Counted from the first letter of the stretch, positions 25,194 through 38,975 are shown. The stretch: 64,000 nt of DNA from Otis tarda (GCA_026413225.1 CM048552.1:161088053-161152052), one strand, 5' to 3'. Translations and numbers: made by a program. Notes: generated by a model from the letters alone, not told the origin.

Positions 25194-28100
25194 TAAGTCA
25201 GTAGAAGCCAGCTTTCATTTACAATTCTTAACTTCTGAGTTAATTAAGGCTTCTGAGATATTTTTCCTCTGATGAGAGATACATACTAAAACTTGTGTAA
25301 AGAGTATAGAACTTGTATAAGAGAAACAGGATTTTTTTTTTCATCTCATGAAAACAAAGAGGTAAGAAATCTTTCAATTTGTGTAATTAATCTCTATCTC
25401 AGAAAGTAGTTTTTGACACTACGTAAAGTTTTAGTCTCTTGAGTGCAAAGTTGAAACTTTATTACTAGACTTCTATAATGCCAGACTGATAAAACTTTTT
25501 TTAAAGTATTCTTAAGGCCACCACATCATGAAGCAGGGTGACTGATAAGGGTGCAGAGAAGAGACTATCTGATCAAACAGCTCCTGCCCCCTCACAGTAT
25601 GCCCAGGCTACTGTAGGCTGTTACGTCCAACTACAGCTCCCCTTTGAACCTCTTGAAAAGGAGCCTGAAATTACGCAGCCTACCATCTCCACAGCTTCCA
25701 GAGGCAGAAGAGATTTCTCTCACAGTAAATCAGTTTATACCTTTCTGACTACACCATAAAACAATTTATGGAACCATCTGAAGTGAACTCTCTCCTTAGC
25801 TAAACCACATGCATTAAAATGGTCAGGCACATCCCGAAAATGGTTCTTTGTATTTACTGAGGCACTAACTCCTTTGCCAGGTTCACTTCATGTTCTCTAA
25901 CAAAATGGAAAACCCAGTAACCTATCAAGTCTTAAAGAAAAAAAAACAACACCCGAATGAAAATTATGGTCCCAGGGTAAAAAAACAGCCACTCCTCTTC
26001 TCCAAATTAATAAAACTCAAAGGCAAATCTCCCTGGCTAAATGGAACATAACTATTTGGGAACTACAAAATATCAAGGCACAACTAATATTCAAGTAACA
26101 CATTTATCTGCACATTATTTTAGTGGGGATATTTGCTTTAAATAATCTGACACTTGGGAAAAAAACTCTTTTACAAATAGCTCAGCTTTATTCTCCTGAA
26201 ATTACATCTGTTTTAAAATCCTACTAGCAGCAAACCCTACCATTGGAATACTGACAGGAGTAGTTCTTGGATGCTTTATGCCTGATATCTGCTAATGTCT
26301 ACTCCTGACCCACTTCACGCGCAGTTAAGAAACAGGGACGTGAAATTTTCACTTCCCCCACCCCACTTACGGCTCTCTGACAACCATTTCACTTGAGGCA
26401 GCAGTTAAAAAGGCTCACCTTTACATTGTGCCAAAAAAATTAGGAAATACCTTTGACAGCAATCAGAACAAAATTAGTTGCATTGGGACATAGATTCCTA
26501 TCTTGGGAAAATAGTAAGTCAATAATATTAATACTGACAGAAATTTAAACAGGCAGACTGAAATTTCTCTAATCAGGCATTTCTTGTCTCAGAAGGTACT
26601 AGCCAACAGCTGTAAGTTTCTCACCTATTACATTTGTAGTTATGTTGTAATGTCACTAATTTAAAGGTTCCTTTCCCTAATAATTGCCAAGAAAATCAAA
26701 TTGCAATCCTAAGTATGCACAGCAGCTGAACTCTATAAACCATAGACTTCCTCTCCTTTTTTTGTCATGTCATCTGTTCTTTAATTTATAAGGTCTCCTT
26801 ATTCTAATAATGAATAATCTACATACACCTGAAGCAACAGATTAAAGAGGACATGTTCCATTTCAGTTCAACAGCCATCCCACTTTTCATAGTCTGGCAT
26901 CAGGAAAACGAATTATGAAGTACCACATTTTACACATAAAGGTAATTAAGGTTGATTCTGTCTTATTTTAATCTTCATCCATCATCTGCAAAATTAGCTT
27001 TTGCTCATTGAGATATTGTATACTTGGATGAATATAAGTTAGACAAGAGGGAACTGTAATTTTGAGTTTAATTCGATTTTTTTTTTGTAAGAAATAACTA
27101 CTACAGATCTATGTGGGAGGCAAAAAAGTAATCTTCTGGGCTCTTAAGGAGTGCATCATCACTATTCTTGACTTCTCTAATACTAGCCATAATAAATAAA
27201 GATCCACTTAAAGAGTCATTTAAAAATGTGAACTAGGAGTTTACTTAAAAAAAATTAAACATTACAAGCAAAATACAGACGTATGTTTTCTGCACTTGAG
27301 TGAAAAGGAAAGAAAAGAATGTAAGACTTTTATTACAAGCGTTGGCAAGAACACTTTAGGTAATTCACGTCTTTGGGTATAGAGGAAGTTTCATTAAGTT
27401 TGTGGGTTGTCCACATTATCACATCATTTGGACTAGTTATAGGCTGGTCCATGCATTGAACGGCCACTACTGTTCTCTCTGTCCCCTCTCCTTCGCTGGA
27501 GAGAGACTGTCATCTCTGGAATGTGATTCAACCTGCACAAGATGTTAATTCCCCGAAGAGATGGCTATTTTTCTCCAGGGATTGTAGAAACAGCATCAGG
27601 TCACTCTATTTTTTTAACTTGGTCACCTCAGATAAGTGCCTATCTTAAGCCAGATAAATTTCTCGTTACTAAATGTCACTCTTGATCTCTGCCTCCAAAA
27701 CCACCTTTCCTCTACTTTTTCCACATCAAGCATTCTGCTTTTTAGCAACTTCTCAACTTATTTAATACTCTCTGCAGTATAAGCTCTTAACTTTTCTAGC
27801 TAATAAAAACATTTCTAAGCATTTTCATCTCCCAAAACTTCCATTCTTCTTCTCACTCCTGTCCATTTGCCACTTACACTTTAAACATAGTATTATATTT
27901 GAGTATCTTAGAGCATTTAGGAAACATTTTACTTCTGAAGCTTTTTTTGGATCACACTGCAAATACATGTAGCTGAAAGCATAATAGTGAAAAATGGCTC
28001 CATTAGAATGCATTTGTTTATTCTCACTGTTTTTAAAGGATGTCAACTTTACAGCATAGCAGACTCGAGTTCTTACTCACGGATAAAAATGAGCAAGAAA

Positions 28101-30546
28101 ATGTGACTCTCAGCATTGGTTCAGCTTTGACCCAAAAAGACAAAATTAAAGCTATGAAAGTTAAATCTACACGGTACAGAAAACAGAGTAATTTTCTGTA
28201 CTTGTTGACTGAATGTTTTCCTCTGTGTTAAGATTGCCTTCAAAGACACTCAACCAAAGAGTGCTTTCTGTGATCTATGTTCATACATAAAAACATTTCA
28301 CGTACTGCAATAAATATCCATCCGATGGTAACAACACATAGTCATTACAACCTTAAATAGCAAAATTTGTATGCTATTACCTGCAGTTAGATTGTGTGCC
28401 CATATGCATATATACGCTCTAGTCCTCTCTTTCTGTTTGTGTGCTGAAATATATGTGAACATAAACACAGGTGAGTGGACCTCAACAACTATTAATTTGT
28501 GCAAAGGAAGATAGTCCAATTCACCTCTCGTACAACACGATGAGTTCTCCAACTACCTTAGTTGCCAGCAGGGCACTCTGTGAATCTGTGTGTGTAAGAA
28601 CACCTTAGTGCTCTACACACCCCACTGCGTAGGTCCTACCTCACTACGTCAGCACTATTAACGCAATATATCTGTCAAGGCTTATTAAAATTCTTTTTGA
28701 TGTGTATCTTGGCTCATAAACCTCCACACTGTATTGATATTGCCTAAGGGAACGTCCTTGTAGCACGGAATCTCTGCAGATGGGATGATAAAAGAGAAAT
28801 GTTCAAAACTTTAAAAAGTTCAGTCTCTAGCAAAGCTTTCTCTTCCAGCACCTCTTTTAAATAGTGTTTTGTGTTGTCACTCTATAGCTATTGTTCAAAA
28901 AATGGCTTACAGAGTGTTTTAACTTAGAGAGAAAAAACTTTCTTACAAATAAATAATTGATGGATGAAAAGCAGATGATGGTCTCAATCCACTTTCAGAG
29001 ATATACCTTTTTCAGTGTTTTGTATACATGTTGTGCCAGTTCTAATCCTTAGGTAGCAAACAAACCCTGGCAGCCAGTTCACTCACTAGAGTGAGCAAGA
29101 ATTTACCGTACCAGTTGGAGAAGTGAATTTTGTTCACATTCTTCTTCATGTATGCAATCTCTTCTGCTTTTTTATTTGTAATGAATTGCCCCAGGGCACA
29201 GGAATTGCCCTTAGAGACTGCAAGCAGTCTGTGGACTGTGGTCCCCAGCTTGGAACATGTCTCTGGTGGCAGGTGATGCTATATGCTTCAGAAACGTATT
29301 AAACTTTACAGTGTATTTAAACTAAATCACATGGGTGAAATTTCACTGATGATTATTTAATGTGAATTTAACTACATATACTGATAGTCTATAAACGTTT
29401 TATCTATGTTCACTCATAGCGTGCCTTTTATGCCTTTAAATGGTCATTTCTTCACTGAAAATCTGTTATTCCATTCAAATTTCCTCAGAAATAAGTTTCC
29501 ATCAGTAAGTTCTTCGGTCTCCCTGTAAAGGCCTTTGCCTTAATAAACTTTGTTTTCTACCCGATTTTGTACAGATTTGAACAATCAGACCCTAATCAAG
29601 TTCAGATCGAAGTCAACGGCTAAGGTACTTTTTACTGATTCAGCAGGGAAAGCGGGAGGAGGGAGGGAGAGGAGAAACTGAGCCTTAAATTGAGAATCGA
29701 CCTTTACATATGAAACTATGCACTGCACTGATATAGGTACATTCACAGTGCCTCACTACTAGGCTAAGTCTGAGAGACATTCCCCCCCCCCGCCCTTTTT
29801 GTATGTTTAATAAACTGTATCGTATTAATTATTTTTTCACATTTTTGACACTTTTTTATTTTCCTGTAACTATGCATAGAAAACTGTATGATAAGAGAAT
29901 AAATTAATCTCTTAGTATTCTTCATCCAAAATTTTAGTTCTGATTTAAGTGAAAACCTGAATTGCATTCATTTCTAGTTGGTACATTCTGTCTTACTTTT
30001 AATTGCTGAATGCTACGTACAATGAATTATATAGCAGTAAAAAAAAAGTTGTATCAAATTAACAGGTTCTTTAAGCTCATACTTACAGCCAGGAAACATC
30101 CTGAGGGCTCCCAAAAGAACTTCAGTTTCGAGGACCAGTGTGGAATTTTCAGACAGCAGTTTGACCTGTGGTTTAGTTTCTGTACATTTTTCTTGAAAAG
30201 CAGATGTGCAATATTCTTTACAAACAGATATGTGATGATGAAAGATACACAGGTGCTTATCTTTCCTACAAAATTACATCTTACATGTGATGAATACGTT
30301 GCCAGGAAGGATAGCTTGGCAGGAGCTTTTTGAACATCTTTCGGTTCTATCTTCCTATTCTCTATGGGGTAGCAGGTTACTCCCTTGAAGTTTATCTTAA
30401 GATCTCCAAGCCTAAAGGCCACAGTGTGCCTTGAGCCATCTCTGTGCTGAATTTCAAACTAATAGTTAAAATAGTCACTACTTATCCAAAGAAAATGTCA
30501 GTGTAAATTAAAAACTAACACTCAGATTGGAAGAAAACTGTTTTGG

Positions 30547-30571
30547 TTTGTTTTTTTGTTTTTTTTTTTTT
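30547..30571. repeat. T-rich tract
   Basis: T runs with single G interruptions; low-complexity sequence only. Confidence 0.75.
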
Positions 30572-32472
30572 CATTCAGGCTATCCTTTGCACCGTAATGT
30601 ACAAAATTAAATTGTTTTTTTTCAAATAAACAATGAATTGATTGGCATTCTAATATTAATATAATTGGGGAAAGCCAACAACAACAAAATAATAGATTTA
30701 GTCTGAAGAAATGAGATGCTTAAATGCCTCTAACAACTCCCTCTTCCACTGTGAAACAGGCAAGTATAAAAGGCACTGTGGCCAGATCTGAAAAGAATAT
30801 AGCCATCTGATAGGGAAAACTGCAAACATGGCAAGAGGCTACCAGTTTTGTGTGTGGAATTAACAAGGAGCAGTTTGTCATCTAATAGGGGTTTGGTTTC
30901 TGGCATAGTGAAAGGTGAAAGTTAGGCACTGATGGCCACATCTATATGGGTGAAAATTAGGTCAGACTTGCTCCAACCTAATTCCCTGTTCCGCCAACAC
31001 TGAAGACCATAGAGCTAAACGAAGATGGTGCTTGAGCTGAGAAGCTTTTCCTTATATGTTTCCATGGCTCCAAGGCTTGAGGTGGTTTGAGTTCATACAG
31101 CTTAGATGCCACAGACCAAAGTTGGTCAATTATTGCATTCCTCGACAGAGAAGACCAAGTGATTAGATCCATATGCATTCACTTATTTTGGGTCATGTCT
31201 GGAAAACAGAGTTTACAACAGCTGCCACAGTGTGCCGTAACATCACAGTGAGTTGTGGTACTGTTGAGCCAGCAAATTGCTGATGAGAAGAATGCAGTAT
31301 GTAATTTATTTCTTTCTTGTGCTTAAAGACTGAAGGCTAGTTTTGTGAAATTCAGATCCATATCCTTGGTGGCTCAGACTTCCTTCTACCAACTAGATGC
31401 ATAAAACCTCCATTTGAAATAGAACAATTAGATCATTGTCTTCTGTTGTGGAGAGAACCACTGATGCTTTGGCGTAACAACTCAGCATGCAGAGCACTTA
31501 CTCAGGAAATGTGAATTAAGCGTACTAGCCCTGCTTGGCTTTGTCAGCTTGCCAGATATTGCCTTATACACATTTGCTTTTGGATCCATGGATAATGCCA
31601 ACATATGGATTTGAATGAAAGAATCATGGGATGAACAGTATGAAAGGCAAGTGTAGATGCAATTCTGTTGCTTGGTGATACTGAAATCTGAAAGCCTGTA
31701 TGTGCTTCCTGGATAAATCCAGTAATTTCTCCAGTGGTGCGTTCATGCAAAATTGATAAGCCTTCTGAAATCAAAGACCAGAAGTCAAACTTGCACAGTA
31801 CTGGGGCAGATCTGAACATCAAGACATCTCTGGCAGTTTTAAAAGCAAAACCATTTTCAAGAATGGGGAAGTTGTTTGCAGGCTAAAAATGTGCTGAGGT
31901 GTTGGGGAAAGGCAGAACTTTGTACTCCAGCTGCCAAAGGATGGTAAATCATTATGAAGGACAAGCAGGCATTTCTTGTATTAAAATCCTCTCTCTATAC
32001 ACTTAGTTTCTGCTCTTGGCCATGTAATGGTGACAGATGTGTAGAGCTGAGGTCAACTAAATCCTCCTAATCTTATTCAAAGCTCTACTTTTCCATTGTT
32101 TTGTCTGGTACATCTAGTTTTTACTCAAGAAATGAATTCTTCCTAAGGGCTTTGGGAAAAAAAAAAGGAGGAAAGGAAAAGAAAGAACAATGATAGCCGC
32201 AGACATGCAGACTGAACAAAAGTGACATTTTCTCTTCAGAAAAGATTATGGAAAAAAATCAACAAACTTATGGCATAAAAAATCTCCCATAAGAAGCAGA
32301 CACTGGAGGATGGGGAGAAGTTTAAAATTTACAGTTGACCAGAACTGTTGCTTTGCCGACAATGAAATGCTTCATTGTGTATTCCTATGTTCATACCATC
32401 TTTCTTGGTTTGAGATACATTTTGAGATGCAAGACTTAAGCAAAAAAATAAAGTCAACTGTTACTGACCTCA

Positions 32473-32502
32473 GAATAACTGAGAATTGAATAACTGAGAA
32501 TT
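32473..32502. repeat. Perfect 15-bp tandem duplication
   Basis: GAATAACTGAGAATT is present twice head to tail with no mismatch. This suggests a recent replication-slippage event or a low-copy polymorphic site. Confidence 0.9.
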
Positions 32503-34439
32503 CATAATCTTAATTTCAGACTTCATTATTTTAAAGTCTTAAAGAAATTGACTTGTTCAATGTGTTGCTGATGATTTTGTTGACTATAACACTTAAGCAG
32601 ATGTGCATTTAAATTCCAGTTAGTATTCCAAATTAGTTTTAGGTAAACCAGATATTTCCTTGACTACTGTTTTCTTTAGAAACCTGAAGGCAAAAGAACC
32701 TATTAGTTTTTGTGCTTCTGGCTCACATGAGAGATAAAATGAATTGCTTTTATCAAATCATGTTTGGAAAACAGTGCTTCCATAGCCTGCCTTTGAAACA
32801 GGTTGAAGACAATCTGTAAAAAAGAGTCATTCCAAAAAGTCAGCATGTTGCAAGATGATATAGATTTCCTCCATTGCTTAACCTTCAGACTTTTAAATCT
32901 CCTTCCTATTTCGTTTTGATTCCTCTGAATTTTCTTACTCTCCCATGCTAAAACAGCAAAAATGTAAAACCTCCTGTAAGATTAATTACAGAGAAGGTCT
33001 AAATCTAGCAGGGTCAGCAAGCTCCTAGGTGAGCTTTGCTTCTTCACCATTATTTTTATCATGACTTGGCTGTGTATCATGACATGCATTAGGATATATC
33101 CTTTGTTCTAGGAATTCTTTTGAAAATGTTTTATCTTTACTTTCTATGTAGCTTCTGCAGGTGCCATAACAACATCTGTTATAGGTGGGAAATACAACTG
33201 GCATGAAAACTTTGAAGGATTGCGTGTAAAATGTGCTTTTTGGCAATTCTTAAGAAAACCTTGATTTAAATAATTATTTGTTTAATATGTCATGACAGTG
33301 TTTATTTACATTGATAAACTAAAATACTTTCATTTTGGTTCTTAATATATAGGTACAAGTTTCATGTAAAGCTGAAGCATTTTCTGTGCCATAGGCATTT
33401 AAAAAAAAAAAAAACACAAAGTGAGCAAAAGGACTGTAATCAGAAGGTCATTGCTTACGGATGATTCAAGGAATCCAGGAAGACAAGACTACTGCAAATT
33501 TTTAGATGTGAAGCAGCACATAGTAGGAATAAAACAGGTTGATAGACCTACTTAAGGGACACTGAGCAAGACTGAAAGTCTTACTGAACAGTATGACTCA
33601 GTTAGACTTGGGTTATTAAGGTCAATACAAAGCTAGCTGAATGAAATTCCTAAGAAATGGAGAGGCCAGGCTGGATTATAGCTGACAATTCTAATAGACA
33701 GGACATAGACAACAGCTTTTGCAGACCTCCTACCTCTGTTTTTCTATCATTGGAGTTGCTAATTAATTTTAAGCCTTTTCTCCTGGGCTGCTCTTCTGGG
33801 ACATCTGATGTTCCAGTGCACACAAAATGGAAAATAGATCAATGCACCTGCAGTAAGTTTGGGATATCTGGAAGGCATCTGGTTTATTTTCCCGTGAAAT
33901 GTCTGCAAATTAACTAGATTGGTTTACGTCCCTTTTCTTTCCAAGAAAGGAGGAAAGGTTTCCTGCATAGCTGGAGAACCTCAATTCAAAGGTACTTCCC
34001 ACAAAGCACTCCAGTGTAGACACCATTCACTCTTGCTTCGATGCCACAGACATCCCTGAGCCCTGAAACACCCCTGGCTGGATAATCCCTGGACTCCCTG
34101 CCTGAGGAACACCAAGGGACAGGAAGAGGAAAAAAAGAATGTGGCTCATTTGTGACATTATATGGGCCAGTTCTTGGAAAGATATATTAATTCAATTAAA
34201 ACTCAAAGAATGAGTGACTGAAAAAACCCTTAAAACAATAGACAGAGAAGCTATCATAACAGCTGCACTTGTTCAGCTGGGCTGTTACTGAACTAACAAT
34301 TTAAACTAAGGATTAAAGGTTAGTGAAAACTATAGTAATTTTTAGATCTCCTTTCCTTCTGTGACTTTAACAAGACAAATCTCTTCAGCCAATGAAGTTA
34401 AAATATACAGGACACGTAGCTCCTTATCTGTCTCACCCC

Positions 34440-34830
34440 GCAAATCACATTTTCCACCACTAAAGTACTATTCGTTTTGGCTTTTAATTACCTGACTTAT
34501 CAGCATGTCATATTTCCTCCCCATCTGCCATAATTACATTCTGAATCATTGTGACATTCAATATTGACCTTTATTTATAGCTCTCACAAACTGTCGAATG
34601 TTTATTTATAAACCATGAAAAGAAGAATTTGTAAGAATATTGATTCAGCGTATTAGAAAAGCAGTGGCCTGGCATTCTGTGAGTAGAAGTAATCACAGGC
34701 AATTACTAGAGACTGCTTATAACCTTATAATTGTATTACTGAATTTGTTTCATTTTGCCCATACGTCACCAGGTTCCTAATAAGAAGTCTGATATTAACA
34801 TAATTTAATAATTTTCAGGGGAAGAATGGT
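34440..34830. other. AT-rich motif-dense stretch, possible conserved non-coding element
   Basis: The stretch has no open frame of note and no repeat. It holds several homeodomain-type TAAT cores and a forkhead-like TGTTTATTTATAAACC at about 34599-34614. Glypican-5/6 introns are known to be rich in conserved non-coding sequence. Conservation cannot be seen from one genome, so this is a suggestion only. Confidence 0.2.
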
Positions 34831-35642
34831 TTTAATTGGTTTAAAAAAAAGGAAGACATATAGCCTATGCCACACAGTAAGAAAAGTATTGTAACAGCCT
34901 TTTTTATTTTGTAATAAATGATAATTAATATTTAAATGCAGTAATGAAATAAGTTGTTAGTGGCTGGGTCACAAATCTTTGATGTTTATGCCACTATTAA
35001 ATCACTAGCTGCTCCTAATGATGCCCCTGAGCTAAGCTTCACTTTACTCCTGTTATAAAAACTACTTTGGCTGCCAGTAGCACGAATTTGCAAGTGTGAA
35101 AGGGAAAGTAAAACTAAGAATAATTCTTCTTGTCCTTATCACGGTATATAATAGGAAGAAAATGGTCAAATTCAGTTAAAAACAAACCACAGAACAGTCA
35201 TACTTAGAGAAAAGCAAAACCAGCAAACAATAACAAAACCCCCAGATCTATGCAAACAGGAGGACTCTGCACCAACTTGCTGTTCCTAGGGAGCCCGGTT
35301 CAGAGCAAGAGCCAATGAAGATGTAACTGTCTGCCTGGGATTAAATTAGAACTCTGAGAAGCGGTGGGATAATGACAGCTGGATAACAACTGTGCTTTTG
35401 GATAGGACTGAGCAGTGATACCTCATTATTTGTTTTTTTTTTTCTACTAAATTCATATTTTCTCAATGTGAATTTACTCAGGTTAAAATATGATATTGGC
35501 ACAAGTCAGGTTTGAGAAGTCATGCTCCTGAAACGTAAAAATTGTGCACTTTTTATGCCCTGATTGCCACAGCTTCTAATGAAAAGCATATTGAAAGAAA
35601 ATGCTTCCAGGAAAGATTTTATTTGAGTGGAATGCTATCCTG

Positions 35643-35659
35643 ACAGGGTGACACCCTGT
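35643..35659. repeat. Perfect inverted repeat, 8-bp arms, 1-nt spacer
   Basis: ACAGGGTG, spacer A, CACCCTGT. It is short enough to be chance. Confidence 0.6.
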
Positions 35660-36274
35660 TAGGGAAACAGTACTGCCTGTGCAACTAGTCCTTTTTTTTT
35701 TTTGGCAAATTTGCATCCAGTTAGGGATTTACACTATCTTTTGAAATACCCTTAGTTTCAGTCTTAATCTTTTATTGGGAATAAGTTCTATTTTGTATGT
35801 GCTGTGTGTGGTGCAGAACTCTTCCTTATTTAATGAAAAAAAATCTCCAGTGCAAAAGGATTTGTAATTGTTGTAATTCAGTTATTAATATATTTGTGAA
35901 AAGTATTTCAGGAATCACAAGCTCCTGGAAAGTCATAAAGACCCTCACTTTTAAAAAGTTTAATTGATTTATCCTCCTCATTTTTTTTTATCTGCTTACA
36001 TTTTCCACCACTCAGTGGCAGTTCAAAGAGAGTATTATGATCACTGGGAATGTTTTGTTTAGAATCAGAGAGAATAACTTATCATTATTTACTTGTAAAA
36101 TATCCAGAGCTCAGACACAGTAAAAGATGAACGTGAAAAAAATGCATACATATTTTCTATCATATTGGAAATCACAGCTGACAGCAACTTCAGAAATATT
36201 TTCAGTAGTTTCTTTAGTTTAACATGAAATACTAAATCACAGTTGGTCAGGAAGGTTTAGGGTTTGTTTCTTGG

Positions 36275-36300
36275 TTTTTTTTTTGTGTTTTTTTTTTTTT
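36275..36300. repeat. Interrupted poly(T) tract
   Basis: T10, GTG, T13. No retroposed body was recognised beside it. Confidence 0.85.
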
Positions 36301-36690
36301 CTCCAGGAAAACACCGAGAAAAACAAAGTACATTTTAAAACTTTGACATTGGAATATGTTACATTTTTATACGGGAAAAGAAAAGCAGAGCACATTTTTT
36401 TTCCCATCAAATGGTAACAAAGCAGAAAAGCCTATTCTACAGTTTTTTTAGGGTCTGATAAATTCATAGAAAAACAGGTGGCATAATATTTTACCAATTA
36501 TTTCTGAGACTGTAGCTCAGAAAGTCCATAAACTTTTACTAGCTATCGCTCAAGAAAGTATACTAGGCGAGAAGCTCTGCTTCTGTACTGACCTTTAAAC
36601 TACTGGGCATTGAGGTAAAAATCAACTAAAAAGACGTTTGATTTGCCCAGAATTGCAGTTCTTATGTTATATATTATATTATATATTGAA

Positions 36691-36941
36691 GCTGCATCAG
36701 GGGAAGTTCAGATCGGACATTAGGAAAAGGTTCTTCACTGAGAGGGTGGTCGGTCACTGGAACAGACTCCCCAGGGAAGTGGTCACGGCACCAAGCCTGT
36801 CAGAGTTCAAGGAGCATCTGGACGATGCTCTTAGTCATGTGGTTTAGTTCGAGCTAGTCTTCCTGCAAGGAGCTGGGAGTTGGATTCGATGATCCTTATG
36901 GGTCCCTTCCAACTTGATATATTCTAGGATTCTATGATTCT
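36691..36941 (+). mobile_element. CR1 LINE 3' fragment, different subfamily
   Basis: Sense on the plus strand. It encodes the ORF2 C-terminus as KFRSDIRKRFFTERVVGHWN, then RLPREVVTAPSLSEFKEH and LDDALSHVV before TAG. The 3' untranslated end follows (TTGGATTCGATGATCCTTAT, GGGTCCCTTCCAACTTG) with a short ATTCTATG-like tail. The SEFKEHLDDA-type end and GATGATCC 3' end mark a CR1 subfamily distinct from the other copies here. It is inserted directly after a TATAT-rich stretch (36666-36688). Confidence 0.92.
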
Positions 36942-37864
36942 TCTGTATTAATGAATAAATAATTTTAATTTTTCTTACTTTAAGAAATACCATAATTACA
37001 TTTTGTTCACATGTATAAGCAGCTTTACAAAGCCTATGTAGAATTTGGTGAGCTGAAGTCTACTCAAGCCAGTGGAAATACACTGCATTGAGTGGAGAAT
37101 TAACAAGCCCTTACCAAATATAGACTGACAAATTTTTAATGCATTAGTATGAGAAATAAAAAGATTTTAAAATCTCTGAAAATTAAAAAGTGCAATTGGA
37201 CTTTGAGATTAGGAAAACATTATTCAACTAAAACTGCACAACTTCAGATAGATGGAACCAAGTATGTCTGCTTACAATTGAAATACAATATTAGAAAAAA
37301 ATTACCAAAAAAAAAAATCTATCCTAACTGTCATCCCTCCCCATCGTCCCTCCCTATTTATCTAAATGGACTTATGTAAGTTATAATCTCACTGACATAA
37401 GAAAATCGCAAAATACTACTGTAACAGGAAAATGTTTGTGATATCTATTGCCTATTTTGAGTGTGCTTGACTGCATTGGAAAAAGAGAGGAGTATAGCTC
37501 TTTTGCAAGGAACACACTGACTGCATCATTTTCAGTCAGTAACAACCTTACACCTTCTCTGAAAAGAAATCTTCATAAAGGATGTATCCCTGACATTAGA
37601 TAGGGAACAAATTCTTCTAAGTGTGTGACCCAACTCCTTTACAGAAATGGGCCAGAAGAGGCTGAGAAAGTAAATTAAAGGCCCAAAGGAGATGTTGTTA
37701 CCAACTTTCTCATTAATAAATCTCTTTCTCATGGTGTTTAAGGTGCAGGCTCAACTTTTTTCTATGCTAGTGGCCTTTGACAGTGGCAGTTCAGTGAGAT
37801 AATGGGTCCACAAATTGAAAGCAAAAAATCTTTTAGCTTGTGATGCTACAGCTAGGAGATCCAG

Positions 37865-37885
37865 CCCCCCCTCCCGCCCCCCCCC
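37865..37885. repeat. C-rich tract (G-rich on the minus, transcribed strand sense)
   Basis: The minus strand carries runs of 9, 3 and 7 G separated by single bases. With the 9-run able to supply two stacks, this can form an intramolecular G-quadruplex in DNA or in the GPC6 pre-mRNA, which has the minus-strand sequence. Confidence 0.75.
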
Positions 37886-38485
37886 GGTTCCCAGCCAGTG
37901 CAGACAATGGATGAAGATTTCTGTAAAAAAACTGAAACTTATTTTCATTTTCCCTTTTTTTTTTTTTTCATTTCTCTTGACTTACCCAGATGTGGCATTC
38001 TTATCACAGACCTCTCAGTATTACAGTACAATGAAAATGAAATCCGTGCTGAATCTGGATGACTTCCAAAACAGCAAAAAAAAATATTTACCTGCCTCCT
38101 TTTTGGTTACAAAGTTATGCTATAACTCTAAGGAATGGTTGTATTCTTTTAAAATTATATTTAAAGAAAAGGATTTGTAATTTTCTACAGTAGATAGACC
38201 AGCATAAAAATACACAGTTTTGATATGATCACAAAAGGTTGTATCTCAGATGAATCACGGCCTTTCCACAGGATATTTATTATTCTTGAACATTTGGCGT
38301 CACTTGGGGTTCTTTGCGTCTGCCTCACCAGGCTGCATATGACACAAAGTCCCTAAAACCAGCAATTGTTTACCATTTGCTATGGGTATGAATATAGCCA
38401 CTGGGATTTTAATACCAAAGTCAGTCTTGCAATCAAACTATATTCTACATTTAAGTAAAAATGTTCATGTCATTAATCTTTTAAT

Positions 38486-38975
38486 AGGATCATAGGATAA
38501 TTTTGGCTGGAAAGGTGCTCAGGAGATCCCCAGTCCAACCCTTCTCAAAGCAGGGTCAGCTCTGGACTCAGACTAGCATGGTTATCTCAAAGGGCTTTGT
38601 ACAACCAGGACCTTCATGGATGGTGCCTGCGCAGGCTCTCTGGGCAACTTATCCACTGCTTGAGCTTCCTCATGGTGAAGTTCCTCCTTATATCCAGTCT
38701 GAACCGGCCCTTGTTGCAACTCATGCCCACCATATCCCACCACGCGAAGAGCTTTTCTGCATCTCCTTGATGACCTCCCTACAGGCACCAGGAGCTGCTG
38801 ATAGGTGCCCCTGAAGTTGCCTCTTCTCCAGGCTGAACAGGCTCCTCCTCACAGGGCAAGTACTTTAGTCCTGACTTTGCTGGTGGCCGCCACTGAACTT
38901 GCTTCACTATGTCAATGCCTTTCTTGTATGGGAAGGGCCCAAAACCAAACACAGTATTCTAGATGTAGTCTAATA
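38486..38975 (-). mobile_element. Old diverged CR1-like LINE fragment, antisense
   Basis: The order of elements is that of an antisense CR1 3' end. A GGATCATAGGATAATTTTGG start is followed by a CTCTGGGCAAC block, then a TCCTTATATCCAGTCTGAAC block and a CCTCTTCTCCAGGCTGAACAG block. Substitutions and small indels break every frame, and the tail repeat is eroded. It is clearly older than the other copies. The right edge is approximate. Confidence 0.85.

Larger units (their letters stand above)
25194..34430. other. Intronic sequence with no supported gene
   Basis: AT-rich unique sequence. It has a C10-G-C3 tract at 29784-29797, a T-rich tract at 30547-30571 and a perfect 15-bp tandem duplication at 32473-32502. 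Open frames at 30010-30422 (both strands) and 30978-31822 (minus) are longer than most here but carry no recognisable domain. Confidence 0.5.
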
